A stretch of DNA of 13,736 nucleotides from the NCBI GenBank assembly GCA_025455945.1, contig JALOLN010000043.1:1-13736 (forward strand), written 5' to 3'. This DNA comes from Actinomycetes bacterium (GTDB lineage Bacteria; Actinomycetota; Actinomycetes; Prado026). Numbering within the stretch: position 1 is the first letter of the stretch; each line of letters begins with the position of its first letter. The position numbers were made by a program, and so were the translations under genes. Below, piece by piece: positions 8,245 to 13,736 of this stretch. The notes below the pieces were generated by a model. That model made no database searches, was not told the origin of the DNA, and saw only the letters and a program-made list of their open reading frames with translations.

Positions 8245-8679
8245 TTGTCCGCCGTGAGCGCCCCCGAGCGGCCGACCCGGTCGCGGCCCGGCCCGGCCCG
8301 GACCCACGGCTCCCCCGGCCTCACCGTCCCCGGTGTCGTCGTCGTGGGCCTGGCCATCTCCTTGGTGGGGCTGCTCCTGGACCTCTTCACCGGCGGCGGG
8401 CTGGGCTGGCTGTTCGGCGGCTTCTTCGTCCTCGGCAGCGCGTACACGGCCCTGCAGGTCCGCCAGCGCGACCTGCTGGCCGCCGTGATCGTGCCGCCCC
8501 TGGTCTTCGCGGTCCTGCTCCTGGTGGCCAGCGCCCTCACCGGCTCGGGCGGCCTCACGACCCGGCTCGCCGACGTCGCCGTCGACCTGGTGGGACTCGG
8601 CCCGTTCCTGTGGGCCGGGACCGGACTGGCCGCGGTCATCGTGCTGGTCCGCCACCGGCGCGCCCGCCGGACCGGCTGA
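8245..8679 (+). CDS. Small integral membrane protein, DUF6542 family
   Basis: 144-residue protein with a basic, Pro-rich N-terminus (about 25 residues) and four predicted membrane helices: about 28-48, 54-74, 77-102 and 119-139. The conserved-looking RDLLAAVIVPPLVF segment before helix 3 matches what I recall of DUF6542 (Rv1111c type); function unknown. The start is uncertain: TTG 8245 has GGGGAGG ending 6 nt upstream (8232-8238), while GTG 8254, in frame, would leave 15 nt. TTG is preferred. It begins 2 nt after the rmuC stop, so it is probably cotranscribed and translationally coupled, with its Shine-Dalgarno inside the last rmuC codons. Its 3' end converges on ispH with a 5-bp gap. Confidence 0.8.
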   Translation: MSAVSAPERPTRSRPGPARTHGSPGLTVPGVVVVGLAISLVGLLLDLFTGGGLGWLFGGFFVLGSAYTALQVRQRDLLAAVIVPPLVFAVLLLVASALTGSGGLTTRLADVAVDLVGLGPFLWAGTGLAAVIVLVRHRRARRTG

Positions 8680-8706
8680 CGCCCCTAGCTGCGACCGGCG
8701 GCGCGC
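8658..8706. terminator. Inverted repeat across the DUF6542/ispH tail-to-tail junction
   Basis: A 13-nt arm at 8658-8670 (GCGCGCCCGCCGG) pairs with a 12-nt arm at 8695-8706 (CCGGCGGCGCGC), with one bulged C and a 24-nt loop containing both stop codons. It could act as a bidirectional terminator, but there is no T tract and such GC-rich pairings arise easily by chance. Confidence 0.3.
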
Positions 8707-9650
8707 AGGTCGCGGCGCAGCTCGGGCGGCAGGGCGAAGAGCAGGTGCTCCTCCGCCGCCTCGACCTCCTCGACGTCGGTGAACCCCACGTCGGCCAGCC
8801 AGTCGAGCACCTCGCGGACGAGGATCTCGGGCACGCTGGCCCCGCTGGTCACCCCGATGGTGGTGACCCCCTCGAGCCAGGTCGGGTCGATCTCGCGGGC
8901 GTAGTCCACCAGGTGGGCGGCCGACGCGCCAGCGGCCAGCGCGACCTCGACCAGCCGGACGGAGTTCGACGAGTTGCGCGAGCCCACGACGATGACCAGG
9001 TCCGACTCGGCGGCCATCAGCTTGACCGCCTCCTGGCGGTTCTGGGTGGCGTAGCAGATGTCGTCCGACGGCGGGTCGACGAGCAGCGGGAAGCGCCGCC
9101 GCAGCTGCTCGACGGTCTCCTTCGTCTCGTCCACCGACAAGGTGGTCTGGGACAGCCAGGCCACCGGCCGGCCGTCGCCGACCTCGACGTCCGCCACATG
9201 GTCCGGGCCGTCCACCAAGGTGATGTGCTCCGGCGCCTCACCGGAGGTCCCCACGACCTCCTCGTGGCCCTCGTGCCCCACCAGCAGGATCTGGTAGCCC
9301 TCCGCCGCGAACCGCCGAGCCTCGTGGTGCACCTTGGTCACCAGTGGGCAGGTCGCGTCGATCGTGCGCAGGCCGCGCGCCGCCGCCTCCTCGTGCACCG
9401 ACGGGGCCACCCCGTGGGCGGAGAAGACCACCGTGGCACCCTCGGGCACCTCGTCGGTCTCCTCCACGAAGACCGCACCACGCGCCTCGAGGGTCTCGAC
9501 CACATGCCGGTTGTGCACGATCTGCTTGCGGACGTAGACCGGGGGGCCGTACAGCTCCAGCGCCTTCTCGACCGTGACGACCGCGCGGTCGACGCCCGCG
9601 CAGTACCCACGCGGGCTGGCGAGCAGGACCCGGCGCCGAGACTCGGACAT
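8685..9650 (-). CDS. ispH: 4-hydroxy-3-methylbut-2-enyl diphosphate reductase
   Basis: Cytoplasmic [4Fe-4S] enzyme for the last step of the MEP pathway, reducing HMBPP to isopentenyl and dimethylallyl diphosphate. The protein has 321 aa, normal for the family. All three cluster cysteines are visible: Cys17 (RGYCAGV), Cys101 (DATCPLV) and Cys199 (DDICYATQNRQ). The substrate-pocket residues correspond to the E. coli positions: His46 (QIVHN), His79 (SAHG), His129 and catalytic Glu131 (HEGHEEV), and the SRNSSNS loop. It diverges from xseA with only 30 bp between start codons. There is no Shine-Dalgarno before ATG 9650; TAGCAT lies exactly 6 nt upstream, pointing to a leaderless mRNA. The ispH-xseA-xseB grouping is common in actinobacteria. 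Confidence 0.97.
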   Translation of the reverse strand: MSESRRRVLLASPRGYCAGVDRAVVTVEKALELYGPPVYVRKQIVHNRHVVETLEARGAVFVEETDEVPEGATVVFSAHGVAPSVHEEAAARGLRTIDATCPLVTKVHHEARRFAAEGYQILLVGHEGHEEVVGTSGEAPEHITLVDGPDHVADVEVGDGRPVAWLSQTTLSVDETKETVEQLRRRFPLLVDPPSDDICYATQNRQEAVKLMAAESDLVIVVGSRNSSNSVRLVEVALAAGASAAHLVDYAREIDPTWLEGVTTIGVTSGASVPEILVREVLDWLADVGFTDVEEVEAAEEHLLFALPPELRRDLRAAGRS

Positions 9651-9656
9651 GCCCCC

Positions 9657-9662
9657 ATGCTA
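9657..9662 (-). promoter_or_regulatory. Candidate -10 of a leaderless ispH promoter
   Basis: TAGCAT on the minus strand fits TANNNT and ends at 9657. A start site 7 nt on falls at 9650, the A of the ispH ATG. No Shine-Dalgarno is present, so leaderless initiation is the simplest reading. Confidence 0.5.
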
Positions 9663-9668
9663 GGTGCC

Positions 9669-9674
9669 TAGGCT
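9669..9674 (+). promoter_or_regulatory. Candidate -10 of a leaderless xseA promoter
   Basis: TAGGCT on the plus strand fits TANNNT and ends at 9674. The predicted start site 7 nt later is 9681, the A of the xseA ATG. It shares the palindrome CTAGG-TG-CCTAG (9660-9671) with the ispH promoter on the other strand. Confidence 0.5.
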
Positions 9675-9680
9675 GCGCCC

Positions 9681-10904
9681 ATGCCTGTCGAGACATCGCC
9701 GGAGCACCCCCTCCCGGTCCGCACCGTCGCCCGGCTGATCGGCGACTGGGTCGCGCGGCTGGGCCGGGTCTGGGTGGAGGGCCAGGTCGCCCAGCTGAAC
9801 CAGCGCCCGGGTGCGGCCACGGTGTTCCTCACCCTGCGCGACCCGGTCGCCGACGTCTCGCTGACGGTCACGGCGTCCCGGGCGGTCCTGGCCGAGGTGT
9901 CCCCGCCGCTGGTCGAGGGCGCCCGCGTCGTCGTGCACGGCAAGCCGGACTTCTACCTCACCCGCGGCACCCTCTCCCTGGCCGCCACGCAGATCCGCCC
10001 GGTCGGGCTCGGGGAGCTGCTCGCCCGGCTGGAGCGGCTGAAGGCGGTCCTCGCGGCGGAGGGCCTCTTCGACACCGACCGCAAGCGCCCGCTGCCCTTC
10101 CTGCCGGGGACCGTGGGCCTGGTCTGCGGCCGGGGCTCCGCCGCCGAGCGCGACGTCCTGGAGCAGGCCCGCAGCCGGTGGCCGGCGGTGCGGTTCCAAG
10201 TGGAGAACGTCGCCGTCCAGGGGGTCCGCGCCGTCAGCGAGGTGGTCGACGCACTGCGCCGGCTGGACCGCGACCCGGCCGTGGACGTCATCGTCGTGGC
10301 CCGCGGTGGCGGCTCCGTCGAGGACCTGCTGCCCTTCTCGGACGAGGCGATGGTCCGCGCCGTGGCGGCCTGCCTGACCCCGGTCGTCAGCGCGATCGGC
10401 CACGAGCCGGACACCCCGCTGCTCGACCTGGTGGCCGACGTCCGGGCGGCCACCCCCACCGACGCGGCTCGACGGGTGGTCCCCGACGTCGCCGAGGAGC
10501 AGGCCAGGCTCGAGCAGGCCGGCGCCCGCATCCGCCGGGCCGTCACCGCGGCTCTGGACCGGGAGGGCCAGCGCCTGGACGCCCTGCGCACCCGGCCTGT
10601 GCTGCGGGACCCCGTCGGGGGGCTGCTCACGCCCCGGGCGGCCGAGGTGGCCGGGCTGGTCGAGCGGTCCCGCCGGACCCTCGCCCATCGCCTGGACCGC
10701 GCGGACGACGAGCTCGCGCACACCCGGGCCAGGGTCCGAGCGCTTTCGCCCGCAGCGACGCTGGCCCGCGGGTACGCGGTCGTCCAGCGCGCCGACGGGG
10801 CCGTCGTCCGGTCGCCGGGCGAGGTCGCCCCCGGGGACCGGCTCCGGCTGCGGCTGGCCGAGGGTGAGCTCGCGGCCGCCGTCGTCCCTGCCGCCGGGGC
10901 CTAG
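9681..10904 (+). CDS. xseA: Exodeoxyribonuclease VII large subunit
   Basis: Catalytic subunit of exonuclease VII, which degrades single-stranded DNA from both ends in a complex with several XseB chains. It has 407 aa, similar to actinobacterial homologues and somewhat shorter than the E. coli protein. An N-terminal OB-fold (about 12-105, including WVEGQVAQL) precedes the catalytic domain (about 120-265), with the conserved ARGGGSVEDL (RGGGS at 208-212), SAIGHEPDTPL (Gly240-His241-Glu242) and the TPTDAA end motif near 258-263. A helical region (about 265-350) provides the XseB-binding arm, and a C-terminal segment with LARGYAVV follows. ATG 9681 has no Shine-Dalgarno and is preceded by a correctly spaced -10-like TAGGCT. 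xseB begins 10 nt after its stop. Confidence 0.97.
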   Translation: MPVETSPEHPLPVRTVARLIGDWVARLGRVWVEGQVAQLNQRPGAATVFLTLRDPVADVSLTVTASRAVLAEVSPPLVEGARVVVHGKPDFYLTRGTLSLAATQIRPVGLGELLARLERLKAVLAAEGLFDTDRKRPLPFLPGTVGLVCGRGSAAERDVLEQARSRWPAVRFQVENVAVQGVRAVSEVVDALRRLDRDPAVDVIVVARGGGSVEDLLPFSDEAMVRAVAACLTPVVSAIGHEPDTPLLDLVADVRAATPTDAARRVVPDVAEEQARLEQAGARIRRAVTAALDREGQRLDALRTRPVLRDPVGGLLTPRAAEVAGLVERSRRTLAHRLDRADDELAHTRARVRALSPAATLARGYAVVQRADGAVVRSPGEVAPGDRLRLRLAEGELAAAVVPAAGA

Positions 10905-10907
10905 GGT
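10902..10907 (+). promoter_or_regulatory. Candidate -10 before xseB that contains the xseA stop codon
   Basis: TAGGGT fits TANNNT and ends 7 nt before the xseB ATG at 10915, giving a start site at 10914 or 10915. Its first three bases are the xseA TAG stop. xseB has no clear Shine-Dalgarno, so it may have its own leaderless transcript in addition to read-through from xseA. Confidence 0.35.
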
Positions 10908-10914
10908 GGGCGCC

Positions 10915-11127
10915 ATGGTGCCGACCCGCCCGGACGACGGGTCCAGCGAGGACCTCAGCTACGAGCAGGCCCGCGACGAGCTCGTCGAGGTGGTCCGCCG
11001 CCTCGAGGCCGGCGGAGCCACGCTGGAGGAGTCGCTGGCGCTGTGGGAGCGTGGCGAGCACCTGGCAGCGGTGTGCCAGCAGTGGCTGGACGGCGCCCGC
11101 GCCCGGCTGACGCTGCCGCGCACCTGA
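10915..11127 (+). CDS. xseB: Exodeoxyribonuclease VII small subunit
   Basis: Small helical-hairpin subunit of exonuclease VII (70 aa; family usual 60-85). After a polar N-terminal tail (1-13) comes the conserved pattern SYEQARDELVEVVRRLEAG, then LEESLALWERGEHLAAVCQQWL, which covers both helices that dock on XseA. ATG 10915 was chosen because the residues before it, in an alternative start at 10864, overlap xseA and are not family-like. It lies 10 nt downstream of xseA and ends 3 bp from the oppositely oriented DUF4245 gene, so its 3' end falls within the hairpin at that junction. Confidence 0.95.
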   Translation: MVPTRPDDGSSEDLSYEQARDELVEVVRRLEAGGATLEESLALWERGEHLAAVCQQWLDGARARLTLPRT

Positions 11128-11161
11128 CGGTCAGGACGGCAGTGGACGCAGCGCGGCAGCG
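11111..11161. terminator. Nested inverted repeats at the xseB/DUF4245 tail-to-tail junction
   Basis: A perfect 11-bp inverted repeat (CGCTGCCGCGC at 11111-11121, GCGCGGCAGCG at 11151-11161) encloses the palindrome CCTGAC-G-GTCAGG (11123-11135). The palindrome holds both stop codons: TGA of xseB and, on the minus strand, TGA of the DUF4245 gene. The nested structure could end transcription from both sides, though without a T tract on either strand. Confidence 0.45.
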
Positions 11162-11673
11162 AGTTGCTCCAGTTCGCCCCAGTCGGCGGTGCCGTGGACG
11201 ACCGTGAGGACGTCGCCGCTGGCCAGCGTGAGCGCCCGGCGTCCGTTGGTGCCGGTGTTCCGCTGCCAGGCCTGCCCACCCACGGTCGAGGCGCCCGCGG
11301 GCTGCGCCTGGCCGAGCTGCTCCTCGAGCAGGGCCGCGGCGTCGCCGTTGCCCTGCTCGACGGCGGCGTACTCGTCCCGCGGGGTCAGCCAGCCGATGTG
11401 CCAGCGGACCACCCCCGGGGAGCCGGTGCGCTGCGGCGGGTCGAAGTAGGCCGACGTGGCCCGCCAGCCCTCCGGCAGGCCGACGGCGTCCGCCGGGGGG
11501 AACGGGGCACCCGCGCCGGCCAGCCGCAGCGTCTGCGCATAGTCGACGACCCGGACCTCCTCGCCCGGGGGGCGGAGGGTGATCAGCACGAGGACGGCGA
11601 CGACCACCAGCACCAGGCCCAGCGAGCGGACCATGTCGCCCAGGGTCTCGAAACCGCGTCGCCGCCCCGCCAC
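11131..11673 (-). CDS. DUF4245 family membrane-anchored protein
   Basis: 180-residue protein of unknown function, matching the DUF4245 (Rv1100-type) family found near glpX and xseB in actinobacteria. A short basic N-terminus with GDMVRSL leads into one hydrophobic helix (about 16-33). The remainder (about 35-180) is a soluble domain, probably outside the membrane, including LPEGWRATSAYFDPP, a WHIGWLTP segment and a C-terminal VVHGTADWGELEQLAAAL stretch. No lipobox cysteine is present. The start is GTG 11673; the internal ATG at 11634 would delete the basic residues that normally precede the helix. It lies 25 bp after the PLP-enzyme gene on the same strand, so the two are probably cotranscribed. 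Confidence 0.82.
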   Translation of the reverse strand: MAGRRRGFETLGDMVRSLGLVLVVVAVLVLITLRPPGEEVRVVDYAQTLRLAGAGAPFPPADAVGLPEGWRATSAYFDPPQRTGSPGVVRWHIGWLTPRDEYAAVEQGNGDAAALLEEQLGQAQPAGASTVGGQAWQRNTGTNGRRALTLASGDVLTVVHGTADWGELEQLAAALRPLPS

Positions 11674-11698
11674 CCCACCATCGTCCCAGGTGAGCGGG

Positions 11699-12865
11699 TC
11701 AGCCGCTCCCGGAGCCGAGCCCGGCCCGGATCACCGATGTCTCCTCGAGCAGCGCGGCGACCTCGTCCGCGGTGTTGAAGAAGTGCGGGCCCACCCGGAT
11801 GCCCGAGCCCGGTCGATGGTCGACGACGAAGCGCCGGCGCAGCAGCTCGTCGTGGACCTCGCGGCTGCGGCCCGGGTCGATGGTCACGTGCCCGCCGCGC
11901 TGCGCGGCGTCTCGCGGGGAACGGACGACGAAGCCCCGCTCGAGGGCGCCCTCCAGCAGCGGCTGGGTCAGGGCCTGGGACCGCTCGCGGATCCGGTCGA
12001 CGCCGGCAGCCAGCACGCCCTCGTAGCCGGCGGACGCCGCGTAGGCCGAGGGCACGTTGTGCGTGCCGCCGGAGAACCGGAGCACGCCCGGCGCGGGTCG
12101 CAGCGGCTCGAAGGCGAAGTCGAAGGGGCGCTCGTGGCCGAACCAGCCGACCTGCGTGGGCCGCAGCGTCTCGGCGAGGTCCGGGCGCACGTAGACCCAG
12201 GCCGCGCCCGGCCCCCCGCACAGGTACTTCACCGACCCGCCGACGCAGAAGTCGGCGTCCAGCCGCACGACGTCGACGGGTACGACCCCGGCGGCCTGGT
12301 AGGCGTCCAGCAGCACCCAGGCTCCCACCTCGTGCGCCCGCGCGACCACCGGGCGGACGTCGACGAGGGTCGACGACCGGAACAGCACCAGGGAGATGGG
12401 CACGAGGGCGGTCCGCTCGTCGATGGCGTCGACGAGCCGCTCGACGTCGAGGTGCACGCCGTCGCCCGCGGAGGGCACGACGACCACGTCCGCACCGAGG
12501 CGGCGGTGCTCCTGCCAGAGGTAGTGCGACGACGGCCACTCGAGGTCGGAGTACACGACCCGGTTGCGCGGGCCGGACCAGTCCACGCAGGACGCAACGG
12601 CACCCATGATCGACGCGACGTCCTGCCGGATCAGGGTCGTCCCCGGCGGAGCGCCGATGATCCGCCCGACGAGGTCGGCGATCCGCTGCATCTCGGGCAC
12701 CCAGTGCTCCCAGGCGACCACGCCCTCGGCGGCCCACTCGCCGTAGAACTGCTGGAGCCGCTCGGCGGTCCGGCGGTGCACGGCCCCGAGGGAGTTGTTC
12801 ACCAGGTACACCGACGAGGCGAGGATCGGGTAGTCCTCGCGAAAGCGCAGCAGGTCCTCGTGCAT
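11699..12865 (-). CDS. PLP-dependent class V aminotransferase-fold enzyme, kynureninase-like
   Basis: 388-residue fold-type I PLP enzyme. The cofactor Lys213 lies in VGGSVKYLCGGPG, preceded by Asp187 in LLDAYQAAG, which should contact the pyridine nitrogen. The pattern DAYQ...PVDV...DFCVGG.KYLCGGPG.A is characteristic of kynureninases and near relatives, which cleave kynurenine-type substrates to anthranilate and alanine. It is shorter than classical kynureninases (about 410-465 aa), and no tryptophan-degradation genes are nearby, so the substrate is uncertain. Other conserved stretches are SLGAVHRRT near 25-33 and the C-terminal GIRVGPHFFNT (355-365), typical of the small domain. ATG 12865 was chosen because translation further upstream runs across the divergent glpX gene. 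TAGCGT lies 7 nt before the ATG and there is no Shine-Dalgarno. The DUF4245 gene follows 25 bp later. Confidence 0.85.
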   Translation of the reverse strand: MHEDLLRFREDYPILASSVYLVNNSLGAVHRRTAERLQQFYGEWAAEGVVAWEHWVPEMQRIADLVGRIIGAPPGTTLIRQDVASIMGAVASCVDWSGPRNRVVYSDLEWPSSHYLWQEHRRLGADVVVVPSAGDGVHLDVERLVDAIDERTALVPISLVLFRSSTLVDVRPVVARAHEVGAWVLLDAYQAAGVVPVDVVRLDADFCVGGSVKYLCGGPGAAWVYVRPDLAETLRPTQVGWFGHERPFDFAFEPLRPAPGVLRFSGGTHNVPSAYAASAGYEGVLAAGVDRIRERSQALTQPLLEGALERGFVVRSPRDAAQRGGHVTIDPGRSREVHDELLRRRFVVDHRPGSGIRVGPHFFNTADEVAALLEETSVIRAGLGSGSG

Positions 12866-12872
12866 GCGGCCG

Positions 12873-12878
12873 ACGCTA
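12873..12878 (-). promoter_or_regulatory. Candidate -10 of a leaderless promoter for the PLP enzyme
   Basis: TAGCGT on the minus strand fits TANNNT and ends 7 nt before ATG 12865, so transcription would begin at or next to the start codon. Confidence 0.4.
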
Positions 12879-12908
12879 CGCCGGACGTGGTCGGCGCACC
12901 GCCGTCGA

Positions 12909-12914
12909 TACGAT
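12909..12914 (+). promoter_or_regulatory. Candidate -10 of the glpX promoter
   Basis: TACGAT fits the TANNNT -10 pattern and would start transcription near 12921, leaving a leader of about 45 nt that carries the glpX Shine-Dalgarno. No clear -35 is visible. Confidence 0.4.
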
Positions 12915-12950
12915 CTGGTTGCCCGGGCGCCACCGCCGCCCGCAAGACCG

Positions 12951-12957
12951 GGAGGAG
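12951..12957 (+). promoter_or_regulatory. Ribosome binding site of glpX
   Basis: GGAGGAG ends 8 nt before ATG 12966 but only 2 nt before the in-frame GTG 12960. The spacing selects the ATG. Confidence 0.75.
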
Positions 12958-12965
12958 CCGTGACC

Positions 12966-13736
12966 ATGGTCCACGTGCCCGAGGCACCCGACCGGAACCT
13001 CGCCCTCGAGCTGGTCCGCGTGACCGAGGCCGCCGCCATGGCTGCCGGCCGCTGGGTCGGCCGCGGCGACAAGAACGGCGCGGACGGGGTCGCGGTGAGC
13101 GCCATGCGACGGCTCATCTCGTCGGTGCACATGAACGGTGTCGTGGTCATCGGCGAGGGCGAGAAGGACGACGCGCCGATGCTGTTCAACGGGGAGCGCG
13201 TCGGCACCGGGGAGGGGCCCGAGGTCGACGTGGCGGTGGACCCCATCGACGGCACCACACTGTGCGCCAAGGGCATGAACAACGCCCTCGCCGTGCTCGC
13301 CGTGTCCGAGCGCGGCACGATGTTCGACCCCTCGGCGGTCTTCTACATGGAGAAGCTCGTCACCGGTCCCGAGGCGGCCGACTTCGTGGACATCCGGGTC
13401 CCGGTCAGCGTCAACATCCGCCGGGTGGCCAAGGCCAAGGGCGAGAACCCGGAGGACGTCACGGTCGTGATCCTCGACCGGCCCCGGCACGAGCAGACCG
13501 TCCGCGAGATCCGGGACACCGGCGCCCGGATCAAGTTCATCTCCGACGGGGACGTCGCCGGCGCGATCATGGCGGCCCGCGAGGGCACCGGCATCGACCT
13601 GCTGCTCGGCATCGGGGGGACCCCTGAGGGGATCATCGCGGCCTGCGCCGTCAAGTGCCTCGGCGGCGTGATCCAGGCCCGGCTGTGGCCCCGCGACCCC
13701 GAGGAGCGCACCAAGGCGCTGGACGCCGGGCACGAC
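12966..13736 (+). CDS. glpX: Fructose-1,6-bisphosphatase class II (3' end outside window)
   Basis: Gluconeogenic enzyme that removes the 1-phosphate of fructose 1,6-bisphosphate, with divalent metal, in the cytoplasm. The first 257 residues are present; about 80 are missing by comparison with the usual 330-345. Visible family motifs are RGDKNGAD (33-40), the metal-binding GEGEKDDAP (63-71), DPIDGTT (92-98), the metal/phosphate signature of the lithium-sensitive phosphatase superfamily, and GIGGTPEGIIAACAVKCLGG near the end. Actinobacteria generally rely on this class II enzyme as their main fructose bisphosphatase. It is divergent from the PLP-enzyme gene with a 100-bp spacer and has a strong Shine-Dalgarno, unlike most of its neighbours. 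Confidence 0.96.
   Translation, partial: MVHVPEAPDRNLALELVRVTEAAAMAAGRWVGRGDKNGADGVAVSAMRRLISSVHMNGVVVIGEGEKDDAPMLFNGERVGTGEGPEVDVAVDPIDGTTLCAKGMNNALAVLAVSERGTMFDPSAVFYMEKLVTGPEAADFVDIRVPVSVNIRRVAKAKGENPEDVTVVILDRPRHEQTVREIRDTGARIKFISDGDVAGAIMAAREGTGIDLLLGIGGTPEGIIAACAVKCLGGVIQARLWPRDPEERTKALDAGHD

Noticed and set aside
9660..10916. Minus-strand 418-codon frame opposite xseA
   Set aside because: It is an antisense shadow; xseA is unambiguous on the plus strand.
12960..12962. GTG as the glpX start
   Set aside because: It would lie only 2 nt from the Shine-Dalgarno. ATG 12966 has normal spacing.
12866..13318. N-terminal extension of the PLP enzyme frame up to 13318
   Set aside because: The extension is antisense to the conserved start of glpX and has no similarity to the enzyme family. 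ATG 12865 gives a normal N-terminus.
11579..13627. Plus-strand 682-codon frame opposite the PLP enzyme and running into glpX out of frame
   Set aside because: It contradicts two well-supported genes, and its translation is low-complexity Arg/Gly/Asp/His.

Overview
The window is very GC-rich, with strong G/C preference at third codon positions and long spurious antisense frames. This is typical of a high-GC actinomycete. The gene content agrees: DUF6542 beside ispH, xseA-xseB, DUF4245 and glpX is a neighbourhood known from actinobacteria, including the Rv1099c-Rv1111c region of Mycobacterium tuberculosis. A soil actinomycete such as a Geodermatophilaceae member is a guess, not shown by the sequence.

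Left part (1-6662, all minus strand): an apparent two-gene unit for a specialised lipid or polyketide. An acyl-CoA dehydrogenase with a long C-terminal extension (4977-6662) is followed 47 bp later by a giant iterative synthase of the PfaA / secondary-lipid type (1-4929). The synthase reads as one open frame of 1643 codons and runs off the left edge. Its visible order is ketosynthase, malonyl-type acyltransferase, Ala/Pro linker, a second divergent ketosynthase with an intact Cys-His-His triad, a second Ala/Pro linker, and the start of an acyl carrier protein. This is the accessory and most interesting part. A 143-bp divergent spacer (6663-6805) holds a candidate promoter overlapped by a short inverted repeat.

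Right part (6806-13736): housekeeping genes. rmuC and a small DUF6542 membrane protein run rightward. They converge on ispH (last step of the MEP isoprenoid pathway). ispH diverges from xseA-xseB (exonuclease VII), and xseB converges on a leftward pair: a kynureninase-like PLP enzyme and a DUF4245 membrane-anchored protein. The PLP enzyme gene diverges from glpX (class II fructose-1,6-bisphosphatase), which is cut by the right edge.

The intergenic regions are small but structured. ispH, xseA, xseB and the PLP enzyme lack Shine-Dalgarno sequences and each has a TANNNT -10-like hexamer ending 6-7 nt before the ATG, the arrangement expected for leaderless transcripts. At ispH/xseA two such promoters sit back to back in 30 bp. 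Both tail-to-tail junctions (gaps of 5 and 3 bp) carry inverted repeats that could form hairpins. No RNA genes, insertion sequences, CRISPR arrays or phage genes were seen, and no stretch over 300 bp lacks a gene.
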